Part shown: positions 35,510-44,728 of the stretch, in pieces
Numbering within the stretch: position 1 is the stretch's first letter
How the letters are laid out: each line of letters opens with the position of its first letter
Assembly: GCF_004117055.1 (NCBI RefSeq)
Contig: NZ_CP026363.1
Location: 4,611,001 to 4,675,000 of the forward strand
From: Brevibacillus agri
GTDB taxonomy: Bacteria > Bacillota > Bacilli > Brevibacillales > Brevibacillaceae
Length of the DNA stretch: 64,000 nt
Direction: 5' to 3'
The notes under the pieces: generated by a model
What the model saw: only the letters and a program-made list of their open reading frames with translations
The model's database searches: none
Told to the model about the DNA's origin: nothing
Program-made: the position numbers and the translations under genes

Positions 35510-35929
35510 ATGGATCGGATTGAGGATTGCTATGGGTTTCTTCTCGGGAAGGCGTATCAAAAAATCTGGCAAATGGAAAAGGCCAAATTATCGCCGTACG
35601 GGATTACTCCCGTGCAGTTTGTTCTATTACATGCGCTATGGGAAAAAGATGGCCAAAAAGGTGTGGAATTGGGTAGTCGGCTTCGCTTGGATGGAGCAAC
35701 CATCACGGGGGTGCTCGATCGACTGCAAAATATGGGGCTCATCGAGCGTCGTTCCGATCCCAATGATCGCCGGACGAACTTGATTTTTCTGACTCTGCGA
35801 GGCAAGGAATTGGAACAACCTCTGAATCAGATCAGTGACGAAGTGAATCAAGAAGCGATGTCCATATTCAGTGAAGAAGAAGCGAAATTATTCAAAAACA
35901 TGCTGACCAGATTGGGATTAAACTCATAA
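35510..35929 (+). CDS. MarR-family transcriptional regulator
   Basis: This 139-residue winged-helix regulator has the MarR layout. The recognition region is [22 protein letters not shown], followed by the wing [14 protein letters not shown] and C-terminal dimerisation helices. The ATG at 35510 follows TTTGGAGGT. It is immediately upstream of a broken MFS transporter gene, which was presumably its target, and a palindrome precedes its own start. Base composition is more A+T-rich than in the cobalamin operon, suggesting separate acquisition. Confidence 0.85.
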   Translation: MDRIEDCYGFLLGKAYQKIWQMEKAKLSPYGITPVQFVLLHALWEKDGQKGVELGSRLRLDGATITGVLDRLQNMGLIERRSDPNDRRTNLIFLTLRGKELEQPLNQISDEVNQEAMSIFSEEEAKLFKNMLTRLGLNS

Positions 35930-35945
35930 GGAGTGCGTTGAGACT

Positions 35946-36712
35946 GTGAAGAGCAAAGTGCATTACGCGTGGATCATTTTATTTGTCACCTTTTTCGCAT
36001 TGTTGGCTGTGCAAGGAGCAAGACTTTCTTTCGGAGCATTTATTGAACCTTGGGAGAATGGCTTTGCCGCGGATCGAGGTACCATTTCTCTCATCTCCAC
36101 ATTGAGTTTTGTCATTTATGGCATATCCCAACCAATAGCAGGCAGGTTGATTGACCGCTTTGGTGCCAGGTCCATTCTCTTAGGCAGCACACTTCTGGTT
36201 GGTCTGAGCATTTTTTCACGCAATGGGTAACTTCCCTCTGGCAATTGTTTATTCTCTATGGTGTCTTCGCTTCCATTGGTGTTGGAGGTGCCTCCAATGT
36301 AGCCGCAACCATTATGGTCACAAATTGGTTCAATAAAAGGCGTGGACTCGCATTCGGAGTAATAGAGGCTGGCTTTAGCGTAGGCCAAATGGTAGTTGTG
36401 CCAGCCTCACTGTTTTTCATACAGTGGTTTGACTGGAAAATGGCTGTTGCGGTATTGGGTCTCTTTTTACTGATCGTGGTATTTCCCGTCATGATGTTTC
36501 TTCTGAAGAATCATCCTGCCGAAAAGGGGTTGCAACCGATAGGAGGTTCGCCACAGATCGCAGATGAAAGACAACAAATACATCCTTCCAGCCGGCAACC
36601 GGTCAGGCGGATATTTCCAACCAAGGCTTTCTGGTTTCTGATTTTGCCGTTTTTCATCTGCGGATTCACCACTACCGGCTTAATGGACACGCACCTCATT
36701 CCCTTTGCCTAA
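35946..36712 (+). pseudogene. MFS transporter, frameshifted and 3'-truncated
   Basis: The first part (35946-36230) encodes two to three transmembrane helices with the MFS loop motif [15 protein letters not shown]. The frame breaks at a run of six T residues (36211-36216). One extra T would join SIF to [11 protein letters not shown] in the second part (36245-36712), which continues through helix six into the central loop. The reading then stops at THLIPFA, where intact relatives continue into the second six helices. About the C-terminal 40 percent is missing. The start is GTG after AAGGAG. It is probably an oxalate/formate-antiporter-like or similar MFS protein. Confidence 0.8.
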
Positions 36713-36726
36713 CGAAACCAGCGAGC

Positions 36727-37147
36727 TTACAAAAAGTCCGCCATGATGATTTCCAGGTCAAACGGAGTGATTCCCTCGTCCATGGAGAAAACCGTGTCCG
36801 CCTCATCCGCCCGGTCAGTCAGCGTGCCTCTCGCTTGCGCATGAAGCGTGAACAGCTCATAGAGAGTGGGCTTCACCAGCGAGGTGAGCGCCCTTCCCAT
36901 CCACTCCACGCCGCCTCCGTTCGCCTCTACGTTATTGACAAACCGGGGGTGGGAGCGCAGCGCGATGTCCGTCCAGATCACTTTTCGCTCCGCCAGATCG
37001 AGAATGACCGGGATGCAGATCGTAGAGCGTGAAGCGAGGTCGATCTTGTCCTGCACCGTCTGCGGTTCAAAAATTTCCCCCGACTGTGGAGCCTTGCGTA
37101 TCATCCAGCCCGCATAACATTCGGGCAAATCGCAATAGGGCTGACTG
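36727..37147 (-). pseudogene. C-terminal fragment of a large cytoplasmic protein, cut off by the IS element
   Basis: The fragment begins with SQPYCDLPECYAGWM, continues through VILDLAERKVIWTDIALRS, FVNNVEANGGGVEWMGRALT and YELFTLHAQARG, and ends DTVFSMDEGITPFDLEIIMADFL. These blocks match my memory of the C-terminus of the MXAN_6230/SCO0854 protein family. It lacks its own start and ribosome binding site. Joined to 38855-40518 by removal of 37148-38854 it continues the same frame exactly. Confidence 0.75.
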
Positions 37148-37330
37148 TTGAGACTCCCACGGCTAAAGCCGCAAGCCTTCCACCTTGCGGTGTACGGGTG
37201 GGATTCTTGAATGACTAAGCGTTCGCAGTCCATTTCTGTTTTGAACAGCCTTCAAGATGAGGGCATCTCATTGCCCCTCCTAAGACAGTGCATATAGCAT
37301 CTTAGGCTGATTGACTGTTACCATCAATCA
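37148..37330 (-). ncRNA. predicted omega RNA (TnpB guide RNA) at the element's right end
   Basis: In IS200/IS605 elements the tnpB 3' region through the right end is transcribed as the TnpB guide scaffold, with the guide taken from flanking DNA. Here the scaffold would run from the tnpB 3' end through the terminal hairpins to GTCTCAA. The guide would start CAGTCAGCCCTATTGCGA in the host fragment. This is inferred from family knowledge; the 5' boundary is approximate. Confidence 0.5.
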
Positions 37331-38378
37331 CAGGTGCATATCGAATGTTCATAGCACCGACTAAATCACGATGTTTTTCGAATCCACATTTGCATTTATA
37401 CTTACGGTCTTGTGCCTTATTCTTCTCAGAGCATTTAGGGCATGTCTGACTTGTGTATGCAGGATTCACATGCTCAACCCTAATACCAACTAAATTCGCT
37501 TTATATTCAATGAACTGAGACAGGCGATAAAATGACCAAGTATGCAGATTCTTTTCGTTTTTACGGCTTGTTCTTGCCGTCTGTCTAATATTCGCCAGTT
37601 GTTCCAAGCGAATGACAGAAATTTTATTGTCTTTTGCAAAATTTACGATAGCACGACTAACCTTATGGTCTTGGTCTTTCATCCAACGTTGTTCTTTATC
37701 TTTTGAACTACGAATCGCATTTACCTTTTTCTTTTTGCCTAATGCTTTGCGTTCAGAACGAAACTTACGCTTCATGTACTTATTTTGTCTGCCATTCCCA
37801 AAGAAACGTACCTTTTCATCATCTGTTACAGCAACGGCAGGAACTTTTAAACCCAAATCAACACCCATGACTTTTACTCCTGTTCCTTCCATAGTAGGTA
37901 TGGTGACAGAAATTTGGGCAATCCATTTATTTGCTTTCTGTGTGATTCGAAGCGTACCTAATTTGTGTTTTAGCAAAGCAAAGTTACGGTTGTCTTTATC
38001 AACTAACAAAGCACGGATAGGTGTTTTAGTTACCTTGCCGTCAATCATAATCGGCATGGAAATGTGCGTGAAATCAAACGAATAGTTTTGATTGTTCCAA
38101 ATGCAGACAGGTTTCTTCAAAACAGGAACAGTAGTGAATTTGCTTTTCTTCGCTTTCTTAAACACACTTTTCGCGTCCTTGATAGCTTGATTTTTAACGG
38201 CACTTGGCAAAGAAGCAGAAATATCCTTACTCGACTTCTTTGTGCTTTTCTTTTCAGCAACCATTTCGGAAACGAGAGCATTGATAGTGGAGAGGTACGT
38301 TTGACTCATCTCACGCAAAATAGAAGCCTGTTCTTTTGTTGGAAGCAATTTCACTTTGACTGTGATGGTCTGCGACAT
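37302..38378 (-). CDS. tnpB: TnpB RNA-guided endonuclease (IS200/IS605 family)
   Basis: This 358-residue protein has an N-terminal helix-rich/wedge part and a split RuvC nuclease: D174 in MGVDLGLK, E259 in VIRLEQL and D338 in KHRDLVGAMNI. A zinc ribbon (C313, C316, C329, C331) is inserted before the last acid. All catalytic residues are present, so the nuclease may be active. I chose ATG 38378 after AAGGGGGTGA; GTG 38387, overlapping the tnpA stop, is an alternative. Family members cut DNA next to a short motif that equals the transposon target, guided by the omega RNA. Confidence 0.88.
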   Translation of the reverse strand: MSQTITVKVKLLPTKEQASILREMSQTYLSTINALVSEMVAEKKSTKKSSKDISASLPSAVKNQAIKDAKSVFKKAKKSKFTTVPVLKKPVCIWNNQNYSFDFTHISMPIMIDGKVTKTPIRALLVDKDNRNFALLKHKLGTLRITQKANKWIAQISVTIPTMEGTGVKVMGVDLGLKVPAVAVTDDEKVRFFGNGRQNKYMKRKFRSERKALGKKKKVNAIRSSKDKEQRWMKDQDHKVSRAIVNFAKDNKISVIRLEQLANIRQTARTSRKNEKNLHTWSFYRLSQFIEYKANLVGIRVEHVNPAYTSQTCPKCSEKNKAQDRKYKCKCGFEKHRDLVGAMNIRYAPVIDGNSQSA

Positions 38379-38383
38379 GATTT

Positions 38384-38666
38384 TCACCCCCTTGTTTTCT
38401 GTTGTTCGACATATCGCTTTATCGTTTCACTTGATACATTTCCTGCGGTAGAATGGGAGTGCGTTGAGAAACATATGCGTATGGTCTTTGTCGCATTCAA
38501 GAGCAACAATCACAATTTGCAGTTCCTCACACCCTTCATGTACCAACTCTTTGAAGCGTTGTTCTACATCTGCTTGCAGAAAAATCTTTCTTCTGTACCG
38601 AGGGCAGAACACAAAATGGTAGTTTAATAATGAAAGGGTTGTGCTTGTTCTTCTGTATTCGTTCAT
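38384..38666 (-). pseudogene. tnpA: tnpA (Y1 HUH transposase) with an internal frameshifting deletion
   Basis: The N-terminal part reads LLNYHFVFCPRYRRKIFL and the HUH-like DKDHTHMFLNA, then runs out at 38427 in a foreign tail. In another frame the C-terminal part STAGNVSSETIKRYVEQQKTR follows, with the probable catalytic tyrosine in KRYVEQQ, and ends at 38384 overlapping tnpB. Roughly 40 codons of a normal TnpA are missing at the junction near 38442-38455. The protein should be inactive, so mobilisation would need a TnpA supplied elsewhere. Confidence 0.8.
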
Positions 38667-38793
38667 ACACCTATCGTATCAGTTTGTTTTATATACTACA
38701 ACAGATGAACAACAAAAAAGAGTGGAATTTTCAAATACTTGAAGTACCACAAACCTTCGGTTTATTCGTGGTACTCCGTATTTGACCTCACTC

Positions 38794-40518
38794 TCATCCC
38801 GCCCCTAAAGGGGGTGCTATCGCACCGTAGCGGGCTTTCTCGTTCGGAAAATCTGTAAACGAGTTCAGCGACATGACCACGTAACGGCCGCCGTAATGAA
38901 GGACAGATTCGATATCCACATCGATGAACTCGCAGGCCCCCATCGGCGCCCTCACAATGTCGCCGCTATGGTAGGCGCGGTATTTCTCCGAGCGCAAATT
39001 CGTGTAGGAAATGTGCTCCAGGTACTTCCAGTCCGCGTCGTACAGCACCGCAGACAAATCGACGTCGACGCGCCCGGTGGGGACGTTGTTGACAATGCCT
39101 TCCTTCCACCAGGTGAAAAAGCGGATCGTACTGCCCTCCGGGATCGGAAGTCTGGAGCCGCGCACGATCGTCCGCAGCGCTTTGCTCGCCGACCGTTGCG
39201 AAAAAGGCACGAGCTGCTCCTGCAAGCGCGGATCGAGGTAGACTTTTCCCAGGGAAGGCAGGGCAGCAAACCGCTCCAGCAGGGCTTCCCGGCATCTGCG
39301 GGCTGCACTCGCGCGGACGTCTTCCGGCAACTGCGGCAGCGCGTTTGCAATCGTCTGTACTTTTGCCACCTCTCCTTTCGGGAAAAAGGTGCGCCACTCT
39401 CCGTACGCTTCTCTTTTCTCGAAGTGGTTCAGCGCTTGCAGCAGCACAGGGGTAGACACCAAAGGCGCGACCTGTGCAAACGAACGGAGCACCTCGTCAC
39501 GATCCGCTGCCAGCCTGAGCAGGTGGTCGAGGCGCCGGGCAAATTCCCCCGGCCGCTGCACGAGCAGGCTCGTCGCCTCGTGCACATCCCCGCACGCCAG
39601 CGCCAGCTCGACCTTGCTGTTGAACGTTTCCAGCCGATGGTTGTTGCGCAAAATATCGAACGCTTCCGCCGTCTGCGGATAGCGGTCCTTGTATTCGAAC
39701 GGATGCAAGATTTCCCCGAGGCGAATCCAGCGGCCTTTGTAGCGCAGCATGTCTTCCGCGAGGTTCGGGCTGGCTTCCAGCAAGCGCAGCAGCAGGCGGC
39801 GCTCGGCGCGGCTGAACTTGCGGAATTTCGCAGGGGCGGCCAGGCTGACATCGCCGTCAGACAGCGCAACCGCCAGCCGCAAGACGTCGGTCGCCGTTTT
39901 GCAATAGGTCGCAAAAAAGCCGGGCGGCAGCTTGTCGGCACGCAGCAAGATGCTGGCTACGACCGCCGCGTTTTCCTTGTGCGGAATCTCTGGCGGCAGC
40001 GCTTCTGCGATTCCATCGCACTCGGTGAGCAGCGCTGCGAGGTCTTCCTTGTCCTGCGCCGAGAGCGAGCTTTTTGCCCGCAACAGGTTCATGCCCGTCT
40101 GCAAAAGCTCTTCGTCCGTTCCCAACTGGATCACCTTCAGGCGGGATTCTCGCAACAGCGGCAGCCGTTTTTTCACCTCGTGCACAGGAAGCTGCCACGT
40201 CAGGTAGTGGATGATCGCCTGCAAATACAATTCTCCCTCGCTCGCCTCCATCACTTGTTCGGGAAAATTCGGATACATCGGCTTGTACTTGCGGGATGCG
40301 CCCACCATTTCTTTCAATACCGTCACTACCTCGGAGTAAAGCGGGAAAAACTCCGCTTCAGACAGCGTGCGGATTCGCTCCAGCAGCTCCAGGGAAAACG
40401 TGTAGCCCAGACTCTCGATGTTGCGCAGAGCCGCAGCCAAATAAGAGACAGGCAATTCATGCTGTCCCTTCTCGACGACCAGTTTATTTTTCCGGCGAAG
40501 GTAGATTTGATTTTTCAT
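38794..40518 (-). pseudogene. large cytoplasmic protein (MXAN_6230/SCO0854-like), interrupted by the IS element
   Basis: The host-coded part is 38855-40518; it reads on into the IS and stops at 38794. Helical, Leu/Arg-rich sequence fills about residues 1-430. A beta-rich domain follows, with FFTWWKEG, GRVDVDLSAVLYDADW and the block YHSGDIVRAPMGACEFIDVDIESV. These blocks and the C-terminal fragment resemble MXAN_6230/SCO0854-type proteins, though no RING finger is visible. Some such proteins lie near TerD-type genes, and VDVDLSAVLYD is TerD-like. The ATG at 40518 follows GAGG closely; TTG 40527 is an alternative. The restored protein would be 694 residues. Confidence 0.65.
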
Positions 40519-40789
40519 CGGCCTCAATAAAAAAAATCAGGAAAGCAGTACCCCTAATCATCAATTGAGTAGAAGGAAGGTGTACAATAGCCTGATTTTT
40601 TATTCCTTTTGTCATTTTCAACCATTTTACCGCTGGGTCGCCGCTCCTGTAAAGTCATCCAGTGGAAAAGTAGTCGTTTCTTCACAAATTTTTCCTGCTC
40701 CCCTGCAACCTTGTAATCAGGTAAAGGCAAACAGTCCTATTGTAAAATAGTACAGCACATTCTATAGAAAGACGCGAGGAAAAGCACGC

Positions 40790-42082
40790 ATGAAAAAACT
40801 GCAGCGAGTCGGCCTGCTGACCTTTCTGCTCAGCGCCGCTCCCTTCTCTTTTGCCCAGTCCGCTCCGCAAGTCCAGGTAGCCGTGAACGGAGAGTACGTC
40901 ACGTTTCCCGACGCCCTGCCTTACGTGGACCCAAGCACGCAGCGAACCATGGTTCCCGCCCGGTTTGTCGCGGAAAAGCTCGGTCTTGGCATGCAGTGGA
41001 ATCCACAGACGAGCCAGGTGACGCTCCGGAAAGAACCGGACACCATTCAGTTGACCATCGGCCAGGACTACGCGCTGGTCAACGGGAAAAAGGTCCACTT
41101 TGACGCCCCGGCCGTGCTCCGCAGCAACCGCACGATGGTTCCGCTGCGCTTCATCAGCGAGCTGTTTGACGCCCGGATCGAGTGGCTGGCCGAGCGCAAC
41201 CTGGTCGCGATCACCACTTCCGGCCATGCGAGTGCAGTCCCTCCGGCATCTGTGCCGCCTGCTCCTGACAGCACATGGCAGCATCGGCGCAGCACGTGGC
41301 TTTGGGATGCCAGCCTGCTCTACACCCAGCAAGAGCAGATTATCCAGTTTGCGAGCGAGCATCAATTGAGCGCAATCTACCTGCAAATCGACCGGGACAT
41401 CCCGCCGACTGTCTATCAGCAGTTCATCCGCAAGGCGCAGGAAAAGCAAATCGCCGTAGAAGCGCTGGAAGGCCGTCCCCAATGGGCTTTTCCCGCAAGC
41501 CATGGCGAGCTCAAGGCGTTTATCAACTGGGTCCGCGCTTACAACGCCTCGGTCGCCGCGCAAGAGCGGTTCGCCGGGCTGCATTTTGACATTGAGCCGT
41601 ACATTTTGCCGGAATGGAAGTCAAACCGCGACAAAATCGTGCAAAGCTGGATGGACACGGTTCGCCTGATCGAAAAAGACATGCGCTCAAGCGGGCTTAC
41701 GCTCACGCTCGACATCCCGTTTTGGCTCCATCAGGTCAAAGTCCCGGGCACGGATTACAGCTTGAGCGCCTGGATGCTGGAAAAGGCAGATGCCGTAGTC
41801 ATCATGGACTACCGCAATGTCGCGCTGGGCAACGACGGGATTATCGCCAACGCCCATCCGATTTTGCGGGAAGCGGCCACGCTGAAAAAGCAGGTGATCG
41901 TCGCCGTAGAGACGGCTCCCAGTGCGGAAGGGCCGCACACGAGCTTTCACGCACTGCCGCTCCAGACGATGAAAACCGAACTGCAGTTGGCGAAGGAACA
42001 TCTCGAGCATTATGCGAGCTTTGCCGGCTTTGCGATTCACGACTACAACCATTGGGTCAGGCTAAAGCAGGGCGGCTCCTGA
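40790..42082 (+). CDS. secreted protein with two copper-amine-oxidase-N stalk repeats and a barrel domain
   Basis: This 430-residue exoprotein has a signal peptide (about 1-23, ending SFAQSA). A pair of stalk repeats (about 28-140) contains RTMVPARFVAEKLG and RTMVPLRFISELF. A C-terminal domain (about 165-428) looks like a TIM-barrel glycosidase-type fold, with FAGLHFDIEPYILPEW and VVIMDYRNVALG. The FDIEPY strand end resembles catalytic or substrate-binding loops of family-18-like barrels, but I cannot name a substrate. A wall-associated hydrolase is plausible. The last 21 bases overlap the convergent YerD-like gene. Confidence 0.7.
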   Translation: MKKLQRVGLLTFLLSAAPFSFAQSAPQVQVAVNGEYVTFPDALPYVDPSTQRTMVPARFVAEKLGLGMQWNPQTSQVTLRKEPDTIQLTIGQDYALVNGKKVHFDAPAVLRSNRTMVPLRFISELFDARIEWLAERNLVAITTSGHASAVPPASVPPAPDSTWQHRRSTWLWDASLLYTQQEQIIQFASEHQLSAIYLQIDRDIPPTVYQQFIRKAQEKQIAVEALEGRPQWAFPASHGELKAFINWVRAYNASVAAQERFAGLHFDIEPYILPEWKSNRDKIVQSWMDTVRLIEKDMRSSGLTLTLDIPFWLHQVKVPGTDYSLSAWMLEKADAVVIMDYRNVALGNDGIIANAHPILREAATLKKQVIVAVETAPSAEGPHTSFHALPLQTMKTELQLAKEHLEHYASFAGFAIHDYNHWVRLKQGGS

Positions 42083-43654
42083 TTCCCCCGTCTTCTCGGG
42101 GTACGGAAACAGGTCCGCTACCCGCACGCTTTGCCCGCTTTCATTTGTATAGACGACGTGCTCGCGGCGAAAATCGCGCGGACTCTCCAGCCCGCAGGCG
42201 GCCGCCAACGAAAACAGTCCCTCGCGCAACTGCAAAATGTAGTTCATGACGCGCCACTGCTTTTCTTCCGGGGCGAGCGCCTTCTGGTATTTGGAATCGG
42301 TCGTGGTGATTCCCGTTGGACATTTGCCTGTGTGGCATTGCAGGGCCATGATACAGCCGTTTGCCATCATGAAGCCGCGCGCGGAGCTGACCAGGTCCGC
42401 GCCGAGCGCCAGGGCGATGGCGACTTTGTCCGGGGTGATGAGCTTGCCGGAAGCAAAAATTTTGAAGCGGTCGCGCACCCCGAATTTTCGCGCCGTGTCA
42501 TCGAGAATGAGCAGCGCCGGATAAAGCGGCAGCCCCATCCCGTCCGCCATGGCTTTAAACGTCGCGCCTGACCCTCCCTCCGAGCCGTCCACGGTGATGA
42601 AATCCGGGTAAATATCCAGCTCGACCATCTTGGCAAACAACGGCTCCAATCTTTTCGCATCCCCGACGACAATTTTGATCCCGACAGGCTTGCCGCCCGC
42701 CTCCTGCAGCGTGGCGATAAACCGCAGCGCCTCCTCGGGATTGGTCAGAAAAGCAAAGCGGTTGGGCGAATTGACGTTTTTGCCGACAGGCACCAGCCGC
42801 GCTGCCGCGACCTTTTCTGTGACTTTGGAGCCTTCGAGGTGGCCGCCGCGTATTTTCGCTCCTTGATGAAATTTCAGCTCGAATGCCTTGATGTTGGGCA
42901 CGCTCGCCTTGCGCTTGTATTCCTCGATGGAAAAACGGCCCGCGTCATCGCGGAAGCCGAACATGCCCGGCCCGATCTGCGAGACGATATCCACGCCTGT
43001 CGCAAGGTGAACCTCCGCCACGCCGCCCTCTCCCGTATTGATCCAGGAGCCTCCTGCCATGCGGGCTCCGCTTCCGGTAGACAAAATATAGTTCTCCCCC
43101 ACCGCCCCGTACGATGTGGCCGATGCCCCGAACATGCCCTTGAGCCGCCACGGATGCTCGCGGCGCTCTCCTACGACAATGACATCCTGATCGTGCAACA
43201 GCCACGGCTTCACCTGTTCCTCGATCCATTTTTCCTGGCGGGTAAACAACCCTTCATCTGTAATCACGTACTTTTTGCCCAAAATCGGCCGATCGTTATC
43301 TACCCGCAGCTCGCTCGTCAGCTTCGGGAACATGGCGTTGGACAGGTAAAAGCCCGGCTTTTCGTAATCGCGTCTGCCGCCAAACGAGATGAGGTCCGTC
43401 CTGTATTTCGCCGCGTAGACAAGCCCGACAAAATCAGCTCGCGAAAACGGCCTTCCCTCCGTGTCGTTGTCAAACCAATACTGGCGAAATTCCGGTCCGA
43501 GCTTTTCCAGCAAATAGCGCACCCAGCCCAAAAAAGGATGGGAGCGAATGATGGAATGCTTGGGGTGTTTGGACAAGACGTACATATAGCCGAAAAAGAC
43601 GAGCGGCGGCACTGCCACCACTACAAGCACGATGGTCAAAAGAAGCGACTGCAT
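42062..43654 (-). CDS. FMN-binding glutamate-synthase-domain protein (YerD-like)
   Basis: This 530-residue protein has an N-terminal membrane segment (about 4-26) and a glutamate-synthase FMN barrel with TGSGARMAGGSWINTGEGG, ITVDGSEGGSGAT, VRDRFKIFASGKL and ARGFMMANGCIMALQCHTGKCPTGI. The last block carries cysteines that bind a cluster in true GltB. It lacks the glutaminase and central domains of GltB. Relatives such as Bacillus subtilis YerD are annotated as glutamate-synthase-like or as lipid/quinone-related oxidoreductases of unknown substrate. Confidence 0.82.
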   Translation of the reverse strand: MQSLLLTIVLVVVAVPPLVFFGYMYVLSKHPKHSIIRSHPFLGWVRYLLEKLGPEFRQYWFDNDTEGRPFSRADFVGLVYAAKYRTDLISFGGRRDYEKPGFYLSNAMFPKLTSELRVDNDRPILGKKYVITDEGLFTRQEKWIEEQVKPWLLHDQDVIVVGERREHPWRLKGMFGASATSYGAVGENYILSTGSGARMAGGSWINTGEGGVAEVHLATGVDIVSQIGPGMFGFRDDAGRFSIEEYKRKASVPNIKAFELKFHQGAKIRGGHLEGSKVTEKVAAARLVPVGKNVNSPNRFAFLTNPEEALRFIATLQEAGGKPVGIKIVVGDAKRLEPLFAKMVELDIYPDFITVDGSEGGSGATFKAMADGMGLPLYPALLILDDTARKFGVRDRFKIFASGKLITPDKVAIALALGADLVSSARGFMMANGCIMALQCHTGKCPTGITTTDSKYQKALAPEEKQWRVMNYILQLREGLFSLAAACGLESPRDFRREHVVYTNESGQSVRVADLFPYPEKTGESGAALL

Positions 43655-43836
43655 CCTTGTCTGAGCCTCCCGCCATGGAACGTTGGATTGGAAAAAAGAA
43701 CCGAAAAGGTTTCATTTGTTCGCAAATGTGGTATTGCATGGATTAGCATACTACCAATTCCCTCTGCTCATACCGCCGTTTCGTTTGGGCTAACTCGAAA
43801 AGGCATGTTGCACTTTTAATTAAAATAATTTTCATT

Positions 43837-43851
43837 TGATATTGATTATAA
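43837..43851 (+). promoter_or_regulatory. PerR/Fur-type box upstream of the peroxiredoxin gene
   Basis: TGATATTGATTATAA matches 13 of 15 bases of the PerR box TTATAATNATTATAA and equally 13 of 15 of the 7-1-7 Fur box. It lies within a larger inverted repeat GATATT-n7-AATATC, 64 bases before the start codon. A peroxide-inducible peroxiredoxin gene makes PerR the more likely regulator. Confidence 0.6.
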
Positions 43852-43914
43852 ATATCATTCGTGGTAATTTGGTACCAGACATATTTTTCGAAAAACAGAG
43901 AGAGGAGATGCACA

Positions 43915-44445
43915 ATGAGCGCACGCATTGGACTTCCCGCACCAGACTTTACGATGGACACCGTGACTTTTGACAACGGCTTCCCCGTATCGAAAAGTCT
44001 GGTAGATTACCGCGGCAAATGGCTGCTGTTGTTCTTCTATCCGTTCGATTTCTCCAAAGTTTGCCCAACGGAGATTCTCAGCCTGAATCGGCGGATCAAG
44101 GAGTTTGCCGAGCTGAACGTCGAGGTGCTCGGCGTGAGCGGCGACAGCATTCATACACATAGAGCCTGGATGAAGGCGAGCGACGGCATCGGCCCGCTGT
44201 CCTTCCCGCTCGCTTCTGACTACAGCAAGGAAGCGACGATCAGCTACGGCGTGCTGGACGAAGCGACCAAAGCGCCTCTGCGCGCCAGCTTCATCATTGA
44301 CCCGGAGGGCATCTTGCAGTATTCGGTCGTCTCCAACTCCAAAGTAGGCAGAAGCGTGGATGAGACATTGCGCGTCATCGAAGCCCTGCAATCCGGCGGG
44401 CTGTGCCCGATGGACTGGAAGCCCGGGCAAAAAACGATTTCGTAA
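43915..44445 (+). CDS. 2-Cys peroxiredoxin (AhpC/TSA family)
   Basis: This 176-residue thiol peroxidase has the peroxidatic cysteine C50 in FDFSKVCPTE and a resolving cysteine C164 in GGLCPMDWKPG, the typical 2-Cys layout. It reduces hydrogen peroxide and organic peroxides with thioredoxin or an AhpF-like reductase; none is adjacent. The ATG at 43915 follows AGAGAGGAG. An upstream PerR/Fur-like box and the strong terminator downstream indicate a single-gene peroxide-stress unit. Confidence 0.88.
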   Translation: MSARIGLPAPDFTMDTVTFDNGFPVSKSLVDYRGKWLLLFFYPFDFSKVCPTEILSLNRRIKEFAELNVEVLGVSGDSIHTHRAWMKASDGIGPLSFPLASDYSKEATISYGVLDEATKAPLRASFIIDPEGILQYSVVSNSKVGRSVDETLRVIEALQSGGLCPMDWKPGQKTIS

Positions 44446-44459
44446 CCCCCTTCAGCCCC

Positions 44460-44531
44460 AACGAAAAAAACCTCGGTCTCCTAAAGCAGATGCGTGTTCC
44501 TCCATCCGCTGTGGCCGAGTTTTTTTTCGTT
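44460..44531 (+). terminator. terminator of the peroxiredoxin gene
   Basis: AACGAAAAAAACCTCGG (44459-44476 region) is the inverted complement of CCGAGTTTTTTTTCGTT (44515-44531), with a loop of about 38 bases. The right arm carries eight T residues. The A/T arm would pair the U-run in the opposite orientation as well. Confidence 0.65.
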
Positions 44532-44728
44532 CCTCTTTGGCGCGAGCAAAGAGGCCAGCCCTCTCCCCACCCGCATGGCTGTATTCATCCGCTCTCTCCA
44601 TCACGCAAGCGTAGAGCGAGACTTTTGCCCGCGCCGCTGGTATCTTTTGAGCCAGCTTTTCTCAAGCTACTCATAATCCGCAACGATTTGGTAAAAAATA
44701 CGGCAAAATCCATCGAACGGAGACAGCC

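Larger units (their letters stand above)
37148..38854 (-). mobile_element. IS200/IS605-type insertion sequence with tnpB and deleted tnpA
   Basis: The ends were placed by reconstructing the interrupted host gene. On the minus strand the left end follows host TTTAC and the right end finishes GTCTCAA before host CAGTCAGCC. There is no target duplication, as expected for this family. The right end holds hairpins (CCGCAAG/CTTGCGG and GGCTttAGCC inside TCCCAC/GTGGGA). The left end holds CCCC-TTTA-GGGG. The element is 1707 bases long and oriented like the host gene. Confidence 0.8.
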
